Of a stretch of DNA of 64,000 bases, positions 27,181 to 35,112 are shown in pieces. The stretch covers positions 1-64,000 of the forward strand of contig OMYT01000013.1 of assembly GCA_900315315.1 (NCBI GenBank). Direction: 5' to 3'. The stretch comes from an uncultured Eubacteriales bacterium. Its GTDB lineage: Bacteria > Bacillota > Clostridia > Christensenellales > Aristaeellaceae. The position numbers were made by a program, and so were the translations under genes. Under the pieces are notes generated by a model that worked only from the letters and a program-made list of their open reading frames with translations, was not told the DNA's origin and did not search any database. How positions within the stretch are numbered: the first letter of the stretch is position 1; each line of letters opens with the position of its first letter.

Positions 27181-28839
27181 ATGATGAAACTGATACTGGA
27201 AGCGAAGAATCTCCGGAAAGGGTACGGGGATCGGGAACTGTTTTATATTGAAAGCCTAACGGTATACGATGGGGAACGGATCGGCATCATCGGGCCGAAC
27301 GGGGTCGGGAAGAGCACGCTGATTCACCTGCTTTCCGGAGGGGAAAAACCGGACGAGGGAACCGTGCGGCTCTTCGGCGAAACCGCGGTCATCGCCCAGC
27401 AGGGCATTCCGGAGGAAGACAGCGAGGGGGTTTACCGTTCCCTCTTCCGTGCGCAGGATAACCGGGAAAGCCTCTCCGGCGGGGAGCAGACCCGAAACCG
27501 GATTGCGGCGGCGTTGTCATCCCATCCGAAACTGCTGATGGCGGACGAGCCGTCGACGGACCTGGATGAGCAGGGGCTGGCCATGCTGGGAAAGCAATTG
27601 GAGGCGTTCAAAGGCGCGCTGCTGCTGATTTCTCACGACCGGGCGCTGCTCCGGCGCCTGTGCACCCGGATCTGGTGCCTGGAGAACGGGAAAGTGACCG
27701 ACTTCCCGGGCGGATACGACGCGTACATCGCCGAGCGGGAACGGCAGCGGAACCGGCAGCAATTTGAATACGACCAATACAGGGCCGAACAGAAACGGCT
27801 GAAGGAGTCCGCGCAGCGAATGGCAGAGCGGGCCGCTTCCGTCAAAAAGGCACCTTCCCGCATGGGAAACAGCGAAGCCCGGCTGCACAAAAGGGAAGCC
27901 ACGGACGCGATTCTGCAGATCAGCCACGCCAAGCGGACGCTGCAGAACCGGATGGAACAGATGGACGTGAAGGAGAAGCCCGTTTCCCTGCCGGAAATCC
28001 GGATGAAACTGGGCGTGGCATCCCCCATCGGCGCAAGGCAGGCTCTGGAAGTCCGGTGCGAAAGCCTGACAGCCGGCGGAGAGGTTCTGCTGGAGGGGAC
28101 CGGCTTTACCTTGCCGACGGGGAGCAGGACGGCACTGACCGGAGCCAACGGATGCGGAAAAACGACGCTGCTGTCCGCGCTGGCCGGACAGCCGGCAGAG
28201 GGGACTTTCTTTGACGGGCAGATCCGGCTCAACCCGCAGGCGCGGGTCGGCTGGTTCGACCAGCATCACGAACGGACGCTGAAGCCGGAAAAGACGGTCC
28301 TCGACAACGTGCTGGAGGAATCCGTCCATCCGCAGAGCTTTGCCCGCACGGTGCTTTCATGCATGGGATTTGCGAGGGAGGACGCGTTCAAGCCGGTGCG
28401 CGTGCTTTCCGGCGGGGAGAAGGCGAAGGTCGCGTTGTCACGGCTGCTGCTGATGGACCTGAACCTGCTGATCCTGGATGAACCGACGAACCACCTGGAC
28501 CTGTATACACTGGAAGCGCTGGAGGAACTGCTGAGCGGCTATGGCGGGACGATCCTGTTTGTGAGTCACGACGAAACCTTTGTGCAGAAGGTGTCGAACC
28601 GGATGGTCCGGTTTGAGGACCGGAAGCTGGTGACCTGGGAAGGCGGGCTGACGGAGCAGCAGAAGAGCAAAGAGCGCGATACGGCGCAGGAAGACCGGAA
28701 GCTGGCCATGATGCGGTTGGAGATGCGGATGGCGGACCTGAGCGCGAGGATGGCGAAGCCGCGGAAGGGAGACCGGCCGGAAGAGCTGAATGAGGAGTAT
28801 ATGAGGTTGGCGGAAGAGATAAGAAAGATGCGAGGGTAA
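27181..28839 (+). CDS. ABC-F ATPase of the ribosomal-protection type
   Basis: The 552-residue soluble protein carries two ATPase domains: GPNGVGKST, LSGGEQTR, MADEPSTDLDE, then GANGCGKTT, LSGGEKAKV, LILDEPTNHLDL. The linker of about 95 residues contains KAPSRMGNSEARLHK and a helical stretch ending QMDVKEKP, which is the type seen in Vga/Lsa/VmlR-like proteins that dislodge lincosamide, streptogramin A and pleuromutilin antibiotics from the ribosome. The Uup/EttA-type arm is absent. No membrane domain is encoded. The AUG has AAGGAG upstream. Its long structured leader fits the attenuation known for such genes, although no terminator hairpin is clear. Antibiotic spectrum cannot be predicted. 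Confidence 0.85.
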   Translation: MMKLILEAKNLRKGYGDRELFYIESLTVYDGERIGIIGPNGVGKSTLIHLLSGGEKPDEGTVRLFGETAVIAQQGIPEEDSEGVYRSLFRAQDNRESLSGGEQTRNRIAAALSSHPKLLMADEPSTDLDEQGLAMLGKQLEAFKGALLLISHDRALLRRLCTRIWCLENGKVTDFPGGYDAYIAERERQRNRQQFEYDQYRAEQKRLKESAQRMAERAASVKKAPSRMGNSEARLHKREATDAILQISHAKRTLQNRMEQMDVKEKPVSLPEIRMKLGVASPIGARQALEVRCESLTAGGEVLLEGTGFTLPTGSRTALTGANGCGKTTLLSALAGQPAEGTFFDGQIRLNPQARVGWFDQHHERTLKPEKTVLDNVLEESVHPQSFARTVLSCMGFAREDAFKPVRVLSGGEKAKVALSRLLLMDLNLLILDEPTNHLDLYTLEALEELLSGYGGTILFVSHDETFVQKVSNRMVRFEDRKLVTWEGGLTEQQKSKERDTAQEDRKLAMMRLEMRMADLSARMAKPRKGDRPEELNEEYMRLAEEIRKMRG

Positions 28840-28841
28840 AG

Positions 28842-29426
28842 ATGGAAGAGATTACGTGGGAGTTGTTTGAACGGCAGGTGGAGGCCTGCCGGCTGTGTCC
28901 GCTGTGGGAGCATATTCAGCACAAGGTTCCCGGACAGGGAGACCGGAACGCTCCGCTGATGCTGATCGGGGAAGGGCCGGGACAGACGGAAGATGAGGAA
29001 GGGCTGGCTTTTGTCGGCGCGGCAGGCCAGCTGCTGACTCGGATGCTGGAGGCGATTCAGCTGCCGCGGGAGCGGGTGTATATCTGCAATATTGTGAAAT
29101 GCCGCCCGCCGTATAACCGGGTGCCGACGCCGGAGGAGGCGGAGGCCTGCCGGATTCATCTGCGGATGCAGACCTGGCTGGTGCGGCCGAAGGTCATCGT
29201 CCTGCTGGGGAGCACGGCGGCGAAGAACCTGCTGAACCCGGAGATCCGAATTACCCGGGAGCGGGGGCTGTGGACAGAGCGGAAGGGCGTATGGATGATG
29301 CCGACGTATCATCCGTCCGCGCTGCTGCGGGACCAGAGCAAGAAACCGGAAGCATGGGAGGATATGAAGAGTCTTCGGGCGAAATTGATTGAGTTGGGAT
29401 TATATCAGGATATATATGGAGAATAA
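28842..29426 (+). CDS. Type-4 uracil-DNA glycosylase
   Basis: The 194-residue protein has the Fe-S UDG signature: ACRLCPLW (first two Cys), GEGPGQTEDEEGLAFVGAAGQLL (catalytic loop), NIVKCRPPYNR (third Cys), the RIHLRMQ-region, and the YHPSALLR uracil-binding loop. The fourth Cys would be at EACRIH. It removes uracil from DNA. It starts two bases after the ABC-F stop codon and is likely in the same transcript. Confidence 0.92.
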   Translation: MEEITWELFERQVEACRLCPLWEHIQHKVPGQGDRNAPLMLIGEGPGQTEDEEGLAFVGAAGQLLTRMLEAIQLPRERVYICNIVKCRPPYNRVPTPEEAEACRIHLRMQTWLVRPKVIVLLGSTAAKNLLNPEIRITRERGLWTERKGVWMMPTYHPSALLRDQSKKPEAWEDMKSLRAKLIELGLYQDIYGE

Positions 29427-29427
29427 T

Positions 29428-29492
29428 GCGAGGGCTTTCCTACTCTTCCAACAAAGGCGCCACTGGCGCCTTTGCCCTCGCGCTCCTTCGGT
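29428..29492 (+). repeat. GGGCTTTCC repeat, medium copy (CCACTGG hairpin)
   Basis: GCGAGGGCTTTCC, then hairpin arms AAAGGCGCC / GGCGCCTTT around ACT (29453-29473), then CCCTCGC closing the outer stem and GCTCCTTCGG. It starts one base after the UDG stop codon. Confidence 0.85.
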
Positions 29493-29537
29493 TCGGATAG
29501 TAAGTAAAGAAGAAATATTTAGATGGAAAAATGATTT

Positions 29538-30503
29538 ATGAGCTACATTTGCGTGCGGGATTTAGAGAAGCGGTTTGTTATCCGGGAGAAGCGGAAAAAA
29601 GGCGCGCTGCTGCGGGAGAAAAAGACGGTTCGGGCGCTGCAGGAGGTTTCCTTTGACGTGGATCAGGGGGAACTGCTGGGATATATCGGGCCCAACGGCG
29701 CCGGGAAATCCACCACGGTCAAAATCCTTTCCGGGATCCTGACGCCGGACGGCGGAGAGGTGACGGTGGGCGGCCGTGTTCCCTGGCAGGAGCGGAAAGA
29801 GCATGTGCGGCAGATCGGCGTGGTTTTCGGCCAGCGGACCCAGCTGTGGTGGGACGTACCGATCCGGGACAGCTATGACCTGCTGAAGGATATATACCGG
29901 ATTTCCCCGGAGGATTACCGGACACGCCTGGCTGAGCTGACAGAGGCCCTGCAGTTGGGCGACCTGATGCGCACGCCGCTGCGGCAGCTGAGCCTGGGGC
30001 AGCGGATGAGGGCGGAACTGTGCGGATCGCTGCTGCACCGGCCGGAACTTCTTTTTCTCGACGAACCGACGATCGGGCTGGACGCGGTCAGCAAGCTGGG
30101 ACTGAGGGAATTTCTGCAGTGGGAAAACAAACAGCAGGGAACGACAATCCTTTTGACGACGCATGACATGGAAGATATCGTTGCGCTGTGCCCCAGGGTC
30201 ATGGTGCTCGGGCACGGGCAGAAACTGTTCGATGGTTCCCTTGCGGCGCTGCTGGGCAGATATGACACGATCAGGACCGTTACGGTCAGCTATGAGGAGG
30301 CGGAGGCCGCGCCGGAGCTGCCGAGCGGTATCCCCGTGAGCCGGGAAGGGAAGAACCTGACGATCACCTACTCCCCGGATGAATACGCGACGGCGGAGAT
30401 GATTGCCCGGCTGCAGGCGGCCGGGACGGTGCGGGAACTGACGGTCCAGCCGCAGAATATTGACCGCCTGGTGGCGGCGATGTACCGGGAGATGGATCTA
30501 TGA
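29538..30503 (+). CDS. ABC-2 exporter ATP-binding protein (COG4586-like)
   Basis: The 321-residue ATPase has GPNGAGKSTT, a Q-loop, the signature LSLGQRMRAEL (LSxGQ with RxRAEL as in COG4586), FLDEPTIGLD and a TTHDMEDI switch His. A 70-residue C-terminal extension follows, as in exporters of this type. It drives the two membrane proteins encoded next. Its stop overlaps the next start by four bases. Close families include viologen, daunorubicin and other amphiphile exporters; the substrate here is unknown. Confidence 0.9.
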   Translation: MSYICVRDLEKRFVIREKRKKGALLREKKTVRALQEVSFDVDQGELLGYIGPNGAGKSTTVKILSGILTPDGGEVTVGGRVPWQERKEHVRQIGVVFGQRTQLWWDVPIRDSYDLLKDIYRISPEDYRTRLAELTEALQLGDLMRTPLRQLSLGQRMRAELCGSLLHRPELLFLDEPTIGLDAVSKLGLREFLQWENKQQGTTILLTTHDMEDIVALCPRVMVLGHGQKLFDGSLAALLGRYDTIRTVTVSYEEAEAAPELPSGIPVSREGKNLTITYSPDEYATAEMIARLQAAGTVRELTVQPQNIDRLVAAMYREMDL

Positions 30504-31291
30504 GAGCCTATCTGTCCGCTTTCCGGATGCGCAGAAAAATGGAACTGCAATACCGGGGCGCCGTGCTCGGCGGCGTGATCTGTCAGGTTTTTTTCGGGTT
30601 GATCCTGGTGGCGATATACCGGGCCATGTACACGGGGAAACCGCAGGAGATTCCGCTGAGCCACATCACGAGCTATGTGTGGCTGCAGCAGGCGTTTTTC
30701 CGGATGCTGCTGGCGAGCGATCCGGAACTGACGGATAAGATCCGCACGGGATCCATCGCCTATGATCTGTGCCGTCCGCTGGATCTTTACGGCTTTTACT
30801 ATGTGAGAATCATGGCGCAGAAGATGACGGGCAGCCTGCTGCGGGCTGTGCCGATGCTGGTGTTTGCGTTTTTGCTGCCGGAAGGGTGGGGGCTGATGCT
30901 GCCTGCTTCTGCGGCGGGATTTGCGTGGAGCGTGGCCGGCCTGTTTCTCGGACTGCTGTGCGTTTGCGCGCTGGAGAACATTACGATGGGATTCACGATG
31001 CGTACACTGGATGCCCGGGGAATGCAGGCGCTGCTGAACCTGCTGATGATGATCCTGGCGGGAAACATCCTGCCGCTGACGCTGTTTCCGGACAGCTGGC
31101 AGCGGGTGATCACACTGCTGCCGTACGCCCAGCTGCTGGACGCACCGATCCGGCTTTACACCGGGGATACGCCTCCTTCCTCCGCACCGGGGATTCTGCT
31201 CATCCAGGGGATATGGGTCCTGTTGTTGACGGGTGTTGGGATCCTGTTCTGGCGGGCGAACCAAAAACGGCTTGAGATCCAGGGAGGCTGA
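30500..31291 (+). CDS. ABC-2 family permease subunit 1
   Basis: The 263-residue membrane protein has six hydrophobic segments and matches the ABC-2 type exporter permeases (COG4587-like, ABC2_membrane_6). It begins in a conserved N-terminal amphipathic stretch (MRAYLSAFRMRRKMELQYRG). It overlaps the ATPase gene by four bases and the second permease follows after five bases. The three genes form one exporter. Confidence 0.85.
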   Translation: MRAYLSAFRMRRKMELQYRGAVLGGVICQVFFGLILVAIYRAMYTGKPQEIPLSHITSYVWLQQAFFRMLLASDPELTDKIRTGSIAYDLCRPLDLYGFYYVRIMAQKMTGSLLRAVPMLVFAFLLPEGWGLMLPASAAGFAWSVAGLFLGLLCVCALENITMGFTMRTLDARGMQALLNLLMMILAGNILPLTLFPDSWQRVITLLPYAQLLDAPIRLYTGDTPPSSAPGILLIQGIWVLLLTGVGILFWRANQKRLEIQGG

Positions 31292-31295
31292 CGGA

Positions 31296-32096
31296 ATGGA
31301 TACGATCAGGCTTTATCTTCATTCCATGCGCATGCTGATCCGGAGCCAGCTGCAATATCCGATTTCCTTTTTCCTGCAGACGCTTGCCCAGCTGGTGATG
31401 GAAGGCGGCGAGATGCTAGCGGTGATCCTGCTGGTGGACCGATTTGAGCATCTGAACCAGTGGGGAGCGGGGGATCTGTATTTCTTTTTCGGGCTGATGT
31501 CCGTGACTTTTTACCTGACGGAATGCTTCGGCAGGGGAATCACTGGCAATTTTCCGTACCTGGTGCGGACGGGGCAGCTGGATACTTTCCTGGTGCGTCC
31601 GCGGGGGGTGCTGACCCAGGTGATGTGCAGCGCGGTTGATCCGCGGCGGATTACGTGTATCGCGGTGGGGGGTGCCGCCCTGATCATCGGCAGCGGGATG
31701 GCGGCCATCGAATGGACCGCGGCGAAGGTGCTGCTGATGGCGGAGGCGATTCTCTGCGGGAGCATACTGATCCTCGGGTTGTTCATGATTGAAGCGATTT
31801 TTTGCATATACAGCGTTAAATCCATTGAGCTGGTGAACGCGCTGACCTACGGCGGGCGGAGCGCATGCGAATATCCGATCGATACTTATCCGCGGCCTTT
31901 GCGGGTGCTGTTCACGGTCTTTGCGCCGTTTGCGCTGACGCTGCATGTGCCGGGGGCGTGGATTTTGGGGAAGCCGTTGTTCGGCTGGCCGGAATGGGCT
32001 GTGTGGGTCAGTCCGGTTTCAGGGATTGTTTTCTTCTGGGTGATATGGGGATGTTTTCAGAAGGCGATGAGGCATTACAGGTCAACAGGAAGTTGA
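31296..32096 (+). CDS. ABC-2 family permease subunit 2
   Basis: The 266-residue protein has about six membrane segments and resembles COG3694-like permeases (LHSMRMLIRSQLQYPISFFLQTLAQ). It pairs with the preceding permease to form a heterodimeric channel. ATG 31296 follows AGGGAGG; longer upstream reading overlaps the previous gene. It is convergent with the arsR-type gene, with a GGGCTTTCC repeat between. Confidence 0.85.
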   Translation: MDTIRLYLHSMRMLIRSQLQYPISFFLQTLAQLVMEGGEMLAVILLVDRFEHLNQWGAGDLYFFFGLMSVTFYLTECFGRGITGNFPYLVRTGQLDTFLVRPRGVLTQVMCSAVDPRRITCIAVGGAALIIGSGMAAIEWTAAKVLLMAEAILCGSILILGLFMIEAIFCIYSVKSIELVNALTYGGRSACEYPIDTYPRPLRVLFTVFAPFALTLHVPGAWILGKPLFGWPEWAVWVSPVSGIVFFWVIWGCFQKAMRHYRSTGS

Positions 32097-32102
32097 AAAA
32101 AT

Positions 32103-32202
32103 GCGAGGGCTTTCCGAGTGCCCGGGGCTGCTGCCCGTTTTCCGCTGAGAAAGAGCCACTGGCTCTTTCTCCGGGCGCTCCAAACCCCTCGCGCTCCTTC
32201 GG
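32103..32202 (+). repeat. GGGCTTTCC repeat, long copy (CCACTGG hairpin)
   Basis: GCGAGGGCTTTCCGA, GCTGCTGCCCGTTTTCCGC, hairpin arms AGAAAGAGCC / GGCTCTTTCT around ACT (32148-32170), CCGGGCGCTCCAAACCCCTCGC and CTCCTTCGG. It fills the space between two convergent genes and ends exactly at the arsR stop codon. Outside the stem it parallels the copy at 8670. Confidence 0.85.
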
Positions 32203-32562
32203 TTATTTGGGACAAGCTATCTCCGCTACGTCTTCCGTCATGCGGTGAAGAGCCTGCGCCTGGGCGGTGTCCGCGGCACGGTAGTAGACTTCCCGGCCTT
32301 CCCGCCGGCTGACAATGAGGCCGCAGGCTTTCAGCAGCTTCAGGTGATGGGAAAGGGCGGGACTGGACATATCCATCATGACGGAAAGGTTCAGGACGCA
32401 TTCCTCACAGTGGCACAGGAGCCAGAAGAGGCGGAGGCGGGTCCGGTCGCTCAGGAGTTTAAAGAGCTCGGCTGTGGCGGTGAAAGCTTCCTCACCGGGC
32501 ATATGGTCAAAGGATTGTTCCACGGCGCTGTGGTGGTCATGGGGAAGGCTGAGAGAGGACAT
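32203..32562 (-). CDS. ArsR/SmtB-family metal-responsive repressor
   Basis: The 119-residue protein has a winged-helix core: ELFKLLSDRTRLRLFWLLCHCEECVLNLSVMMDM, SSPALSHHLKLLKACGLI and the wing SRREGREVYYR. The CHCEEC cluster in helix 3 is a likely metal or redox site, and His residues in the N-terminal tail (HDHH) could add ligands. It ends the operon with the P-type ATPase and HMA protein, and so probably represses it; an inverted repeat lies at the operon promoter. Longer upstream starts would overlap the ATPase coding sequence and are rejected. Confidence 0.88.
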   Translation of the reverse strand: MSSLSLPHDHHSAVEQSFDHMPGEEAFTATAELFKLLSDRTRLRLFWLLCHCEECVLNLSVMMDMSSPALSHHLKLLKACGLIVSRREGREVYYRAADTAQAQALHRMTEDVAEIACPK

Positions 32563-32573
32563 TCTATTACTCC

Positions 32574-34457
32574 TTACAGTTTGCTGACAAAAAGCGCGCG
32601 GATGGCGTTGAGGACGGCAATAATCATGACGCCCACATCGGCGAAGACGGCCAGCCACATATTGGCGATCCCCAGCGCGCCGAGAACGAGGCAGACAGCC
32701 TTGACGCAGAGCGCGAGGATGATGTTCTGATACACGATGCGCATACACTTGCGGGCGATCCGGATCGATTTGGAGATCTTGAGGGGGTTATCGTCCATGA
32801 GGACCACGTCCGCCGCTTCGATGGCCGCGTCCGAGCCCATGGCGCCCATGGCGATGCCCAGATCGGCCCGGCCCAGGACCGGTGCGTCGTTGATGCCGTC
32901 GCCGACGAAGGCAAGCATTTCCTTTTCCGGCTTTTCCGCCAGCAATTCTTCCACTTTCGTGACCTTATCTCCGGGCAGAAGGTTGCTCCAGACCTGATCG
33001 ATCCCCAGTTCGGCGGCCACCTGCTCGGCAACGGCTTTTCCGTCTCCCGTCAGCATGACGGTGCGGCGGACGCCGGAGCGCTTCAGGGCGGCGATGGCTT
33101 CTTTCGCATCCGGCTTGACGACATCGGCAATAACGAAGTGCCCGGCATATTCGCCGTTGATGGCCATGTGAACGATGGTTCCGGCGGTGCGGCACTCGAT
33201 GGGTTCGACGCTGAGGGAGCGCATCAGGCGGCTGTTTCCGGCGGCCACCTGCCGGCCGTCGATCTCAACGACGACACCGTTGCCGCCGATTTCTTCCACT
33301 TTGCCGACGCGGCTCATATCCAGAGGCTTACCCCAGGCTTTTTTGATGCTCATACCGATGGGGTGGGAGGAGGCGCACTCCGCAAGGGCTGCATATTCCA
33401 GCAGGGCTTGCCGGTCCAGGCTGCTATGGTGGACATCCACCACATCAAAGACGCCCATGGTCAGGGTGCCGGTCTTGTCAAAGACGACGGTACCGGTTTT
33501 CGAGAGGGCCTCCAGATAATTGGAGCCTTTGACCAGGATCCCTTCCTTGCCCGCGCCGCCGATGCCGGCGAAGAAGGTCAGGGGGATGCTGATCACCAGC
33601 GCGCAGGGGCAGCTGATGACCAGGAAGGTCAGGGCGCGGTAGATCCACTCGCCCCATTCCGGCGGAAGGGACATGAGCAGGCGGACCAGCGGCGGCAGTA
33701 AAGCCAGCGCCAGCGCGCAGCAGACCACCACGGGCGTATACCAGCGGGCGAAGCGGGAGATGAAGTTCTCGGACTTCGACTTCCGGGAGCTGGCGTTTTC
33801 CACCAGGTCGAGGACCTTGCTGACGGTGGACTCGCCGAATTCCTTCGTCGTGCGGATGCGAAGGACGCTGTTCATGTTGATGCAGCCGCTGAAGATCTCA
33901 TCGCCCGGCCCGACATCCCGGGGAACGCTTTCACCGGTCAGGGCACTGGTGTTCAGGCTGGATTTGCCGTTTTCCACGATGCCGTCCAGGGGGACTTTTT
34001 CTCCGGGATTGATGACAATGACGGTGCCGATGGCAACCTCGTCCGGGTCGACACGGGTCAGATTTCCGTCCGCATCTTCAATATTGGCGTAATCCGGGCG
34101 GATATCCATCAGCTCCGAAATGTTCCGGCGGCTTTTGCCGACCGCGTAGCTCTGGAACAGCTCGCCGATCTGATAGAACAGCATTACGGCTACGGCTTCC
34201 TCATAGTCCCCGGTCTTCAGCAGGCCGAGGGCCAGCGCGCCGAGGGTTGCCACGGCCATGAGGAAGTTTTCATCGAAAACCTGGCGATTCAGGATGCCTT
34301 TCCAGGCTTTTTTGAGGATGTCATAGCCGATGACCCCGTAGGGGATCAGGTAGAGGAGGAAGCGGGGAATGCCTGAGACGGGGATGAAATGAAGAATGAT
34401 TAACAGGGCGGCGGAGATAATGATCCGGATCAGGATCTTTTTTTGTTTCTTATTCAT
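32574..34457 (-). CDS. cadA: Heavy-metal-transporting P-type ATPase (Cd/Zn/Co type)
   Basis: The 627-residue P1B-ATPase has about eight membrane helices, the CPC transport motif (VISCPCALVISIPLTFF), the phosphorylation site DKTGTLTMG, SSHPIG, and GDGINDAPVL. The CPC motif with the following C-terminal pattern suggests Zn/Cd/Co rather than Cu. It lacks its own N-terminal HMA domain; instead a separate HMA protein is encoded just upstream with a 4-base overlap. It would pump metal out of the cytoplasm. The gene name cadA is assigned by family and operon, not by proven substrate. Confidence 0.9.
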   Translation of the reverse strand: MNKKQKKILIRIIISAALLIILHFIPVSGIPRFLLYLIPYGVIGYDILKKAWKGILNRQVFDENFLMAVATLGALALGLLKTGDYEEAVAVMLFYQIGELFQSYAVGKSRRNISELMDIRPDYANIEDADGNLTRVDPDEVAIGTVIVINPGEKVPLDGIVENGKSSLNTSALTGESVPRDVGPGDEIFSGCINMNSVLRIRTTKEFGESTVSKVLDLVENASSRKSKSENFISRFARWYTPVVVCCALALALLPPLVRLLMSLPPEWGEWIYRALTFLVISCPCALVISIPLTFFAGIGGAGKEGILVKGSNYLEALSKTGTVVFDKTGTLTMGVFDVVDVHHSSLDRQALLEYAALAECASSHPIGMSIKKAWGKPLDMSRVGKVEEIGGNGVVVEIDGRQVAAGNSRLMRSLSVEPIECRTAGTIVHMAINGEYAGHFVIADVVKPDAKEAIAALKRSGVRRTVMLTGDGKAVAEQVAAELGIDQVWSNLLPGDKVTKVEELLAEKPEKEMLAFVGDGINDAPVLGRADLGIAMGAMGSDAAIEAADVVLMDDNPLKISKSIRIARKCMRIVYQNIILALCVKAVCLVLGALGIANMWLAVFADVGVMIIAVLNAIRALFVSKL

Positions 34458-34672
34458 AAATAAATTTCACAGTCGTCCTCGACTTTTTTGCAGGCGGAGA
34501 CGACCTGCTTCATCGTGGAGGCAGGGTCGGCACCTTCTGAAAAGTCGACGATCATTTTCTGGGCCATGAAGTTTACGGTTACGTCCGCAACGCCGGGGAC
34601 TTTCTTCGCGGCGTCTTCCATTTTGTTGGCGCAGTTGGCGCAGTCCACTTCGATCTTGTAGGTCTTTTTCAT
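34454..34672 (-). CDS. Stand-alone HMA-domain metal-binding protein
   Basis: The 72-residue protein is one complete HMA fold (beta-alpha-beta-beta-alpha-beta) with the metal site DCANCANKME (CxxC) and the C-terminal VVSACKK. Usually this domain is the N-terminus of the ATPase; here it is a separate ORF that overlaps the ATPase start by four bases, so it probably hands metal to the pump or senses it. It is the first gene of the operon; the ribosome site AAAGGAG is good. Confidence 0.88.
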   Translation of the reverse strand: MKKTYKIEVDCANCANKMEDAAKKVPGVADVTVNFMAQKMIVDFSEGADPASTMKQVVSACKKVEDDCEIYL

Positions 34673-34690
34673 GGGAATGCTCCTTTCTTT

Positions 34691-34775
34691 GGGGGGCTTT
34701 CCTCTTATTCAACGATTGCCCTGCGACATTGTCGCCACTGGCGACCGCAGTGCAATCGCCCCAAGCCCCCTTCGG
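34691..34775 (+). repeat. GGGCTTTCC repeat, long copy (CCACTGG hairpin) plus fragment
   Basis: GGGGGGCTTTCC, outer stem CGATTGC/GCAATCG, inner hairpin GTCGCC / GGCGAC around ACT (34731-34745), then CCCCAAGCCCCCTTCGG. A degenerate second piece, CTTTCTGAACTCCAAACCC-ATTCGG, follows at 34791-34815. It lies in the leader of the metal operon. Confidence 0.8.
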
Positions 34776-34828
34776 CTTTCATGAGAGAGGCTTTCTGAAC
34801 TCCAAACCCATTCGGCTTTCATAGCAAA

Positions 34829-34858
34829 CAATTAAACGATCGTTTAATCGTTTAATTG
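34829..34858. promoter_or_regulatory. Operator of the metal-efflux operon
   Basis: CAATTAAACGAT (34829-34840) and its perfect inverse ATCGTTTAATTG (34847-34858) flank six bases; an inner 18-base palindrome ATTAAACGATCGTTTAAT also exists (34831-34848). It covers the predicted transcription start just downstream of the -10 box, the usual place for an ArsR-family operator. Confidence 0.75.
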
Positions 34859-34859
34859 A

Positions 34860-34888
34860 AGTATAATCATTCAGGGTTCCGTTGTCAA
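34860..34888 (-). promoter_or_regulatory. Promoter of the HMA-cadA-arsR operon
   Basis: On the minus strand TTGACA (34888-34883), 17-base spacer, TATACT (34865-34860). The leader to the HMA gene is about 180 bases and includes a GGGCTTTCC repeat. Confidence 0.8.
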
Positions 34889-34895
34889 TAGGGTG

Positions 34896-34920
34896 CAGTT
34901 ATAGATTGAATCTATAACTG
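34896..34920. promoter_or_regulatory. 25-base perfect palindrome between divergent promoters
   Basis: CAGTTATAGATT-G-AATCTATAACTG (12-1-12). It lies between the -35 boxes of the metal operon and of the metQ-like operon, so it may be a binding site acting on either. No regulator gene is adjacent that obviously matches. Confidence 0.55.
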
Positions 34921-34937
34921 ACTATTGTTTTCAGGTA

Positions 34938-34967
34938 TTGGACAAGGGAAATCTGTCTGCATATAAT
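34938..34967 (+). promoter_or_regulatory. Promoter of the metQ-like operon
   Basis: TTGGAC (34938-34943), 18-base spacer, TATAAT (34962-34967). The leader is about 140 bases; I find no S-box or other methionine riboswitch in it. Confidence 0.65.
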
Positions 34968-34998
34968 ACGAAACATCAAAACACGAGGAGGGAGCGCC

Positions 34999-35067
34999 GT
35001 GAAAGGGAAAACAGTCTGGCGGGACGGGCGAATGTGTATTGTGCGCCGGATGCGGCGCTGTGCCTGA
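34999..35067 (+). CDS. Possible 22-residue leader peptide
   Basis: A strong GGAGG site precedes GTG 34999, which opens MKGKTVWRDGRMCIVRRMRR followed by Cys-Ala and a stop. A perfect hairpin, GCGCCG-GATG-CGGCGC, lies in its last codons (35043-35058). Its position between promoter and binding-protein gene suggests a regulatory upstream ORF. It could also be chance. Confidence 0.35.
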   Translation: MKGKTVWRDGRMCIVRRMRRCA

Positions 35068-35112
35068 AAAAAGCTTAATGACTTTGTTTTGATAAATGAA
35101 AGGAGATACCCC

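Noticed and set aside
22320-32096. The ABC-2 exporter as exporter of the GG-leader LysM peptide
   Set aside because: The ATPase and permeases lack a C39 peptidase domain and are 7 kb away; ABC-2 exporters of this type do not process such leaders.
34968-35112. S-box or other methionine riboswitch before the metQ-like gene
   Set aside because: The leader lacks the conserved S-box core and a long multi-stem fold; only a small hairpin inside a short ORF is present.
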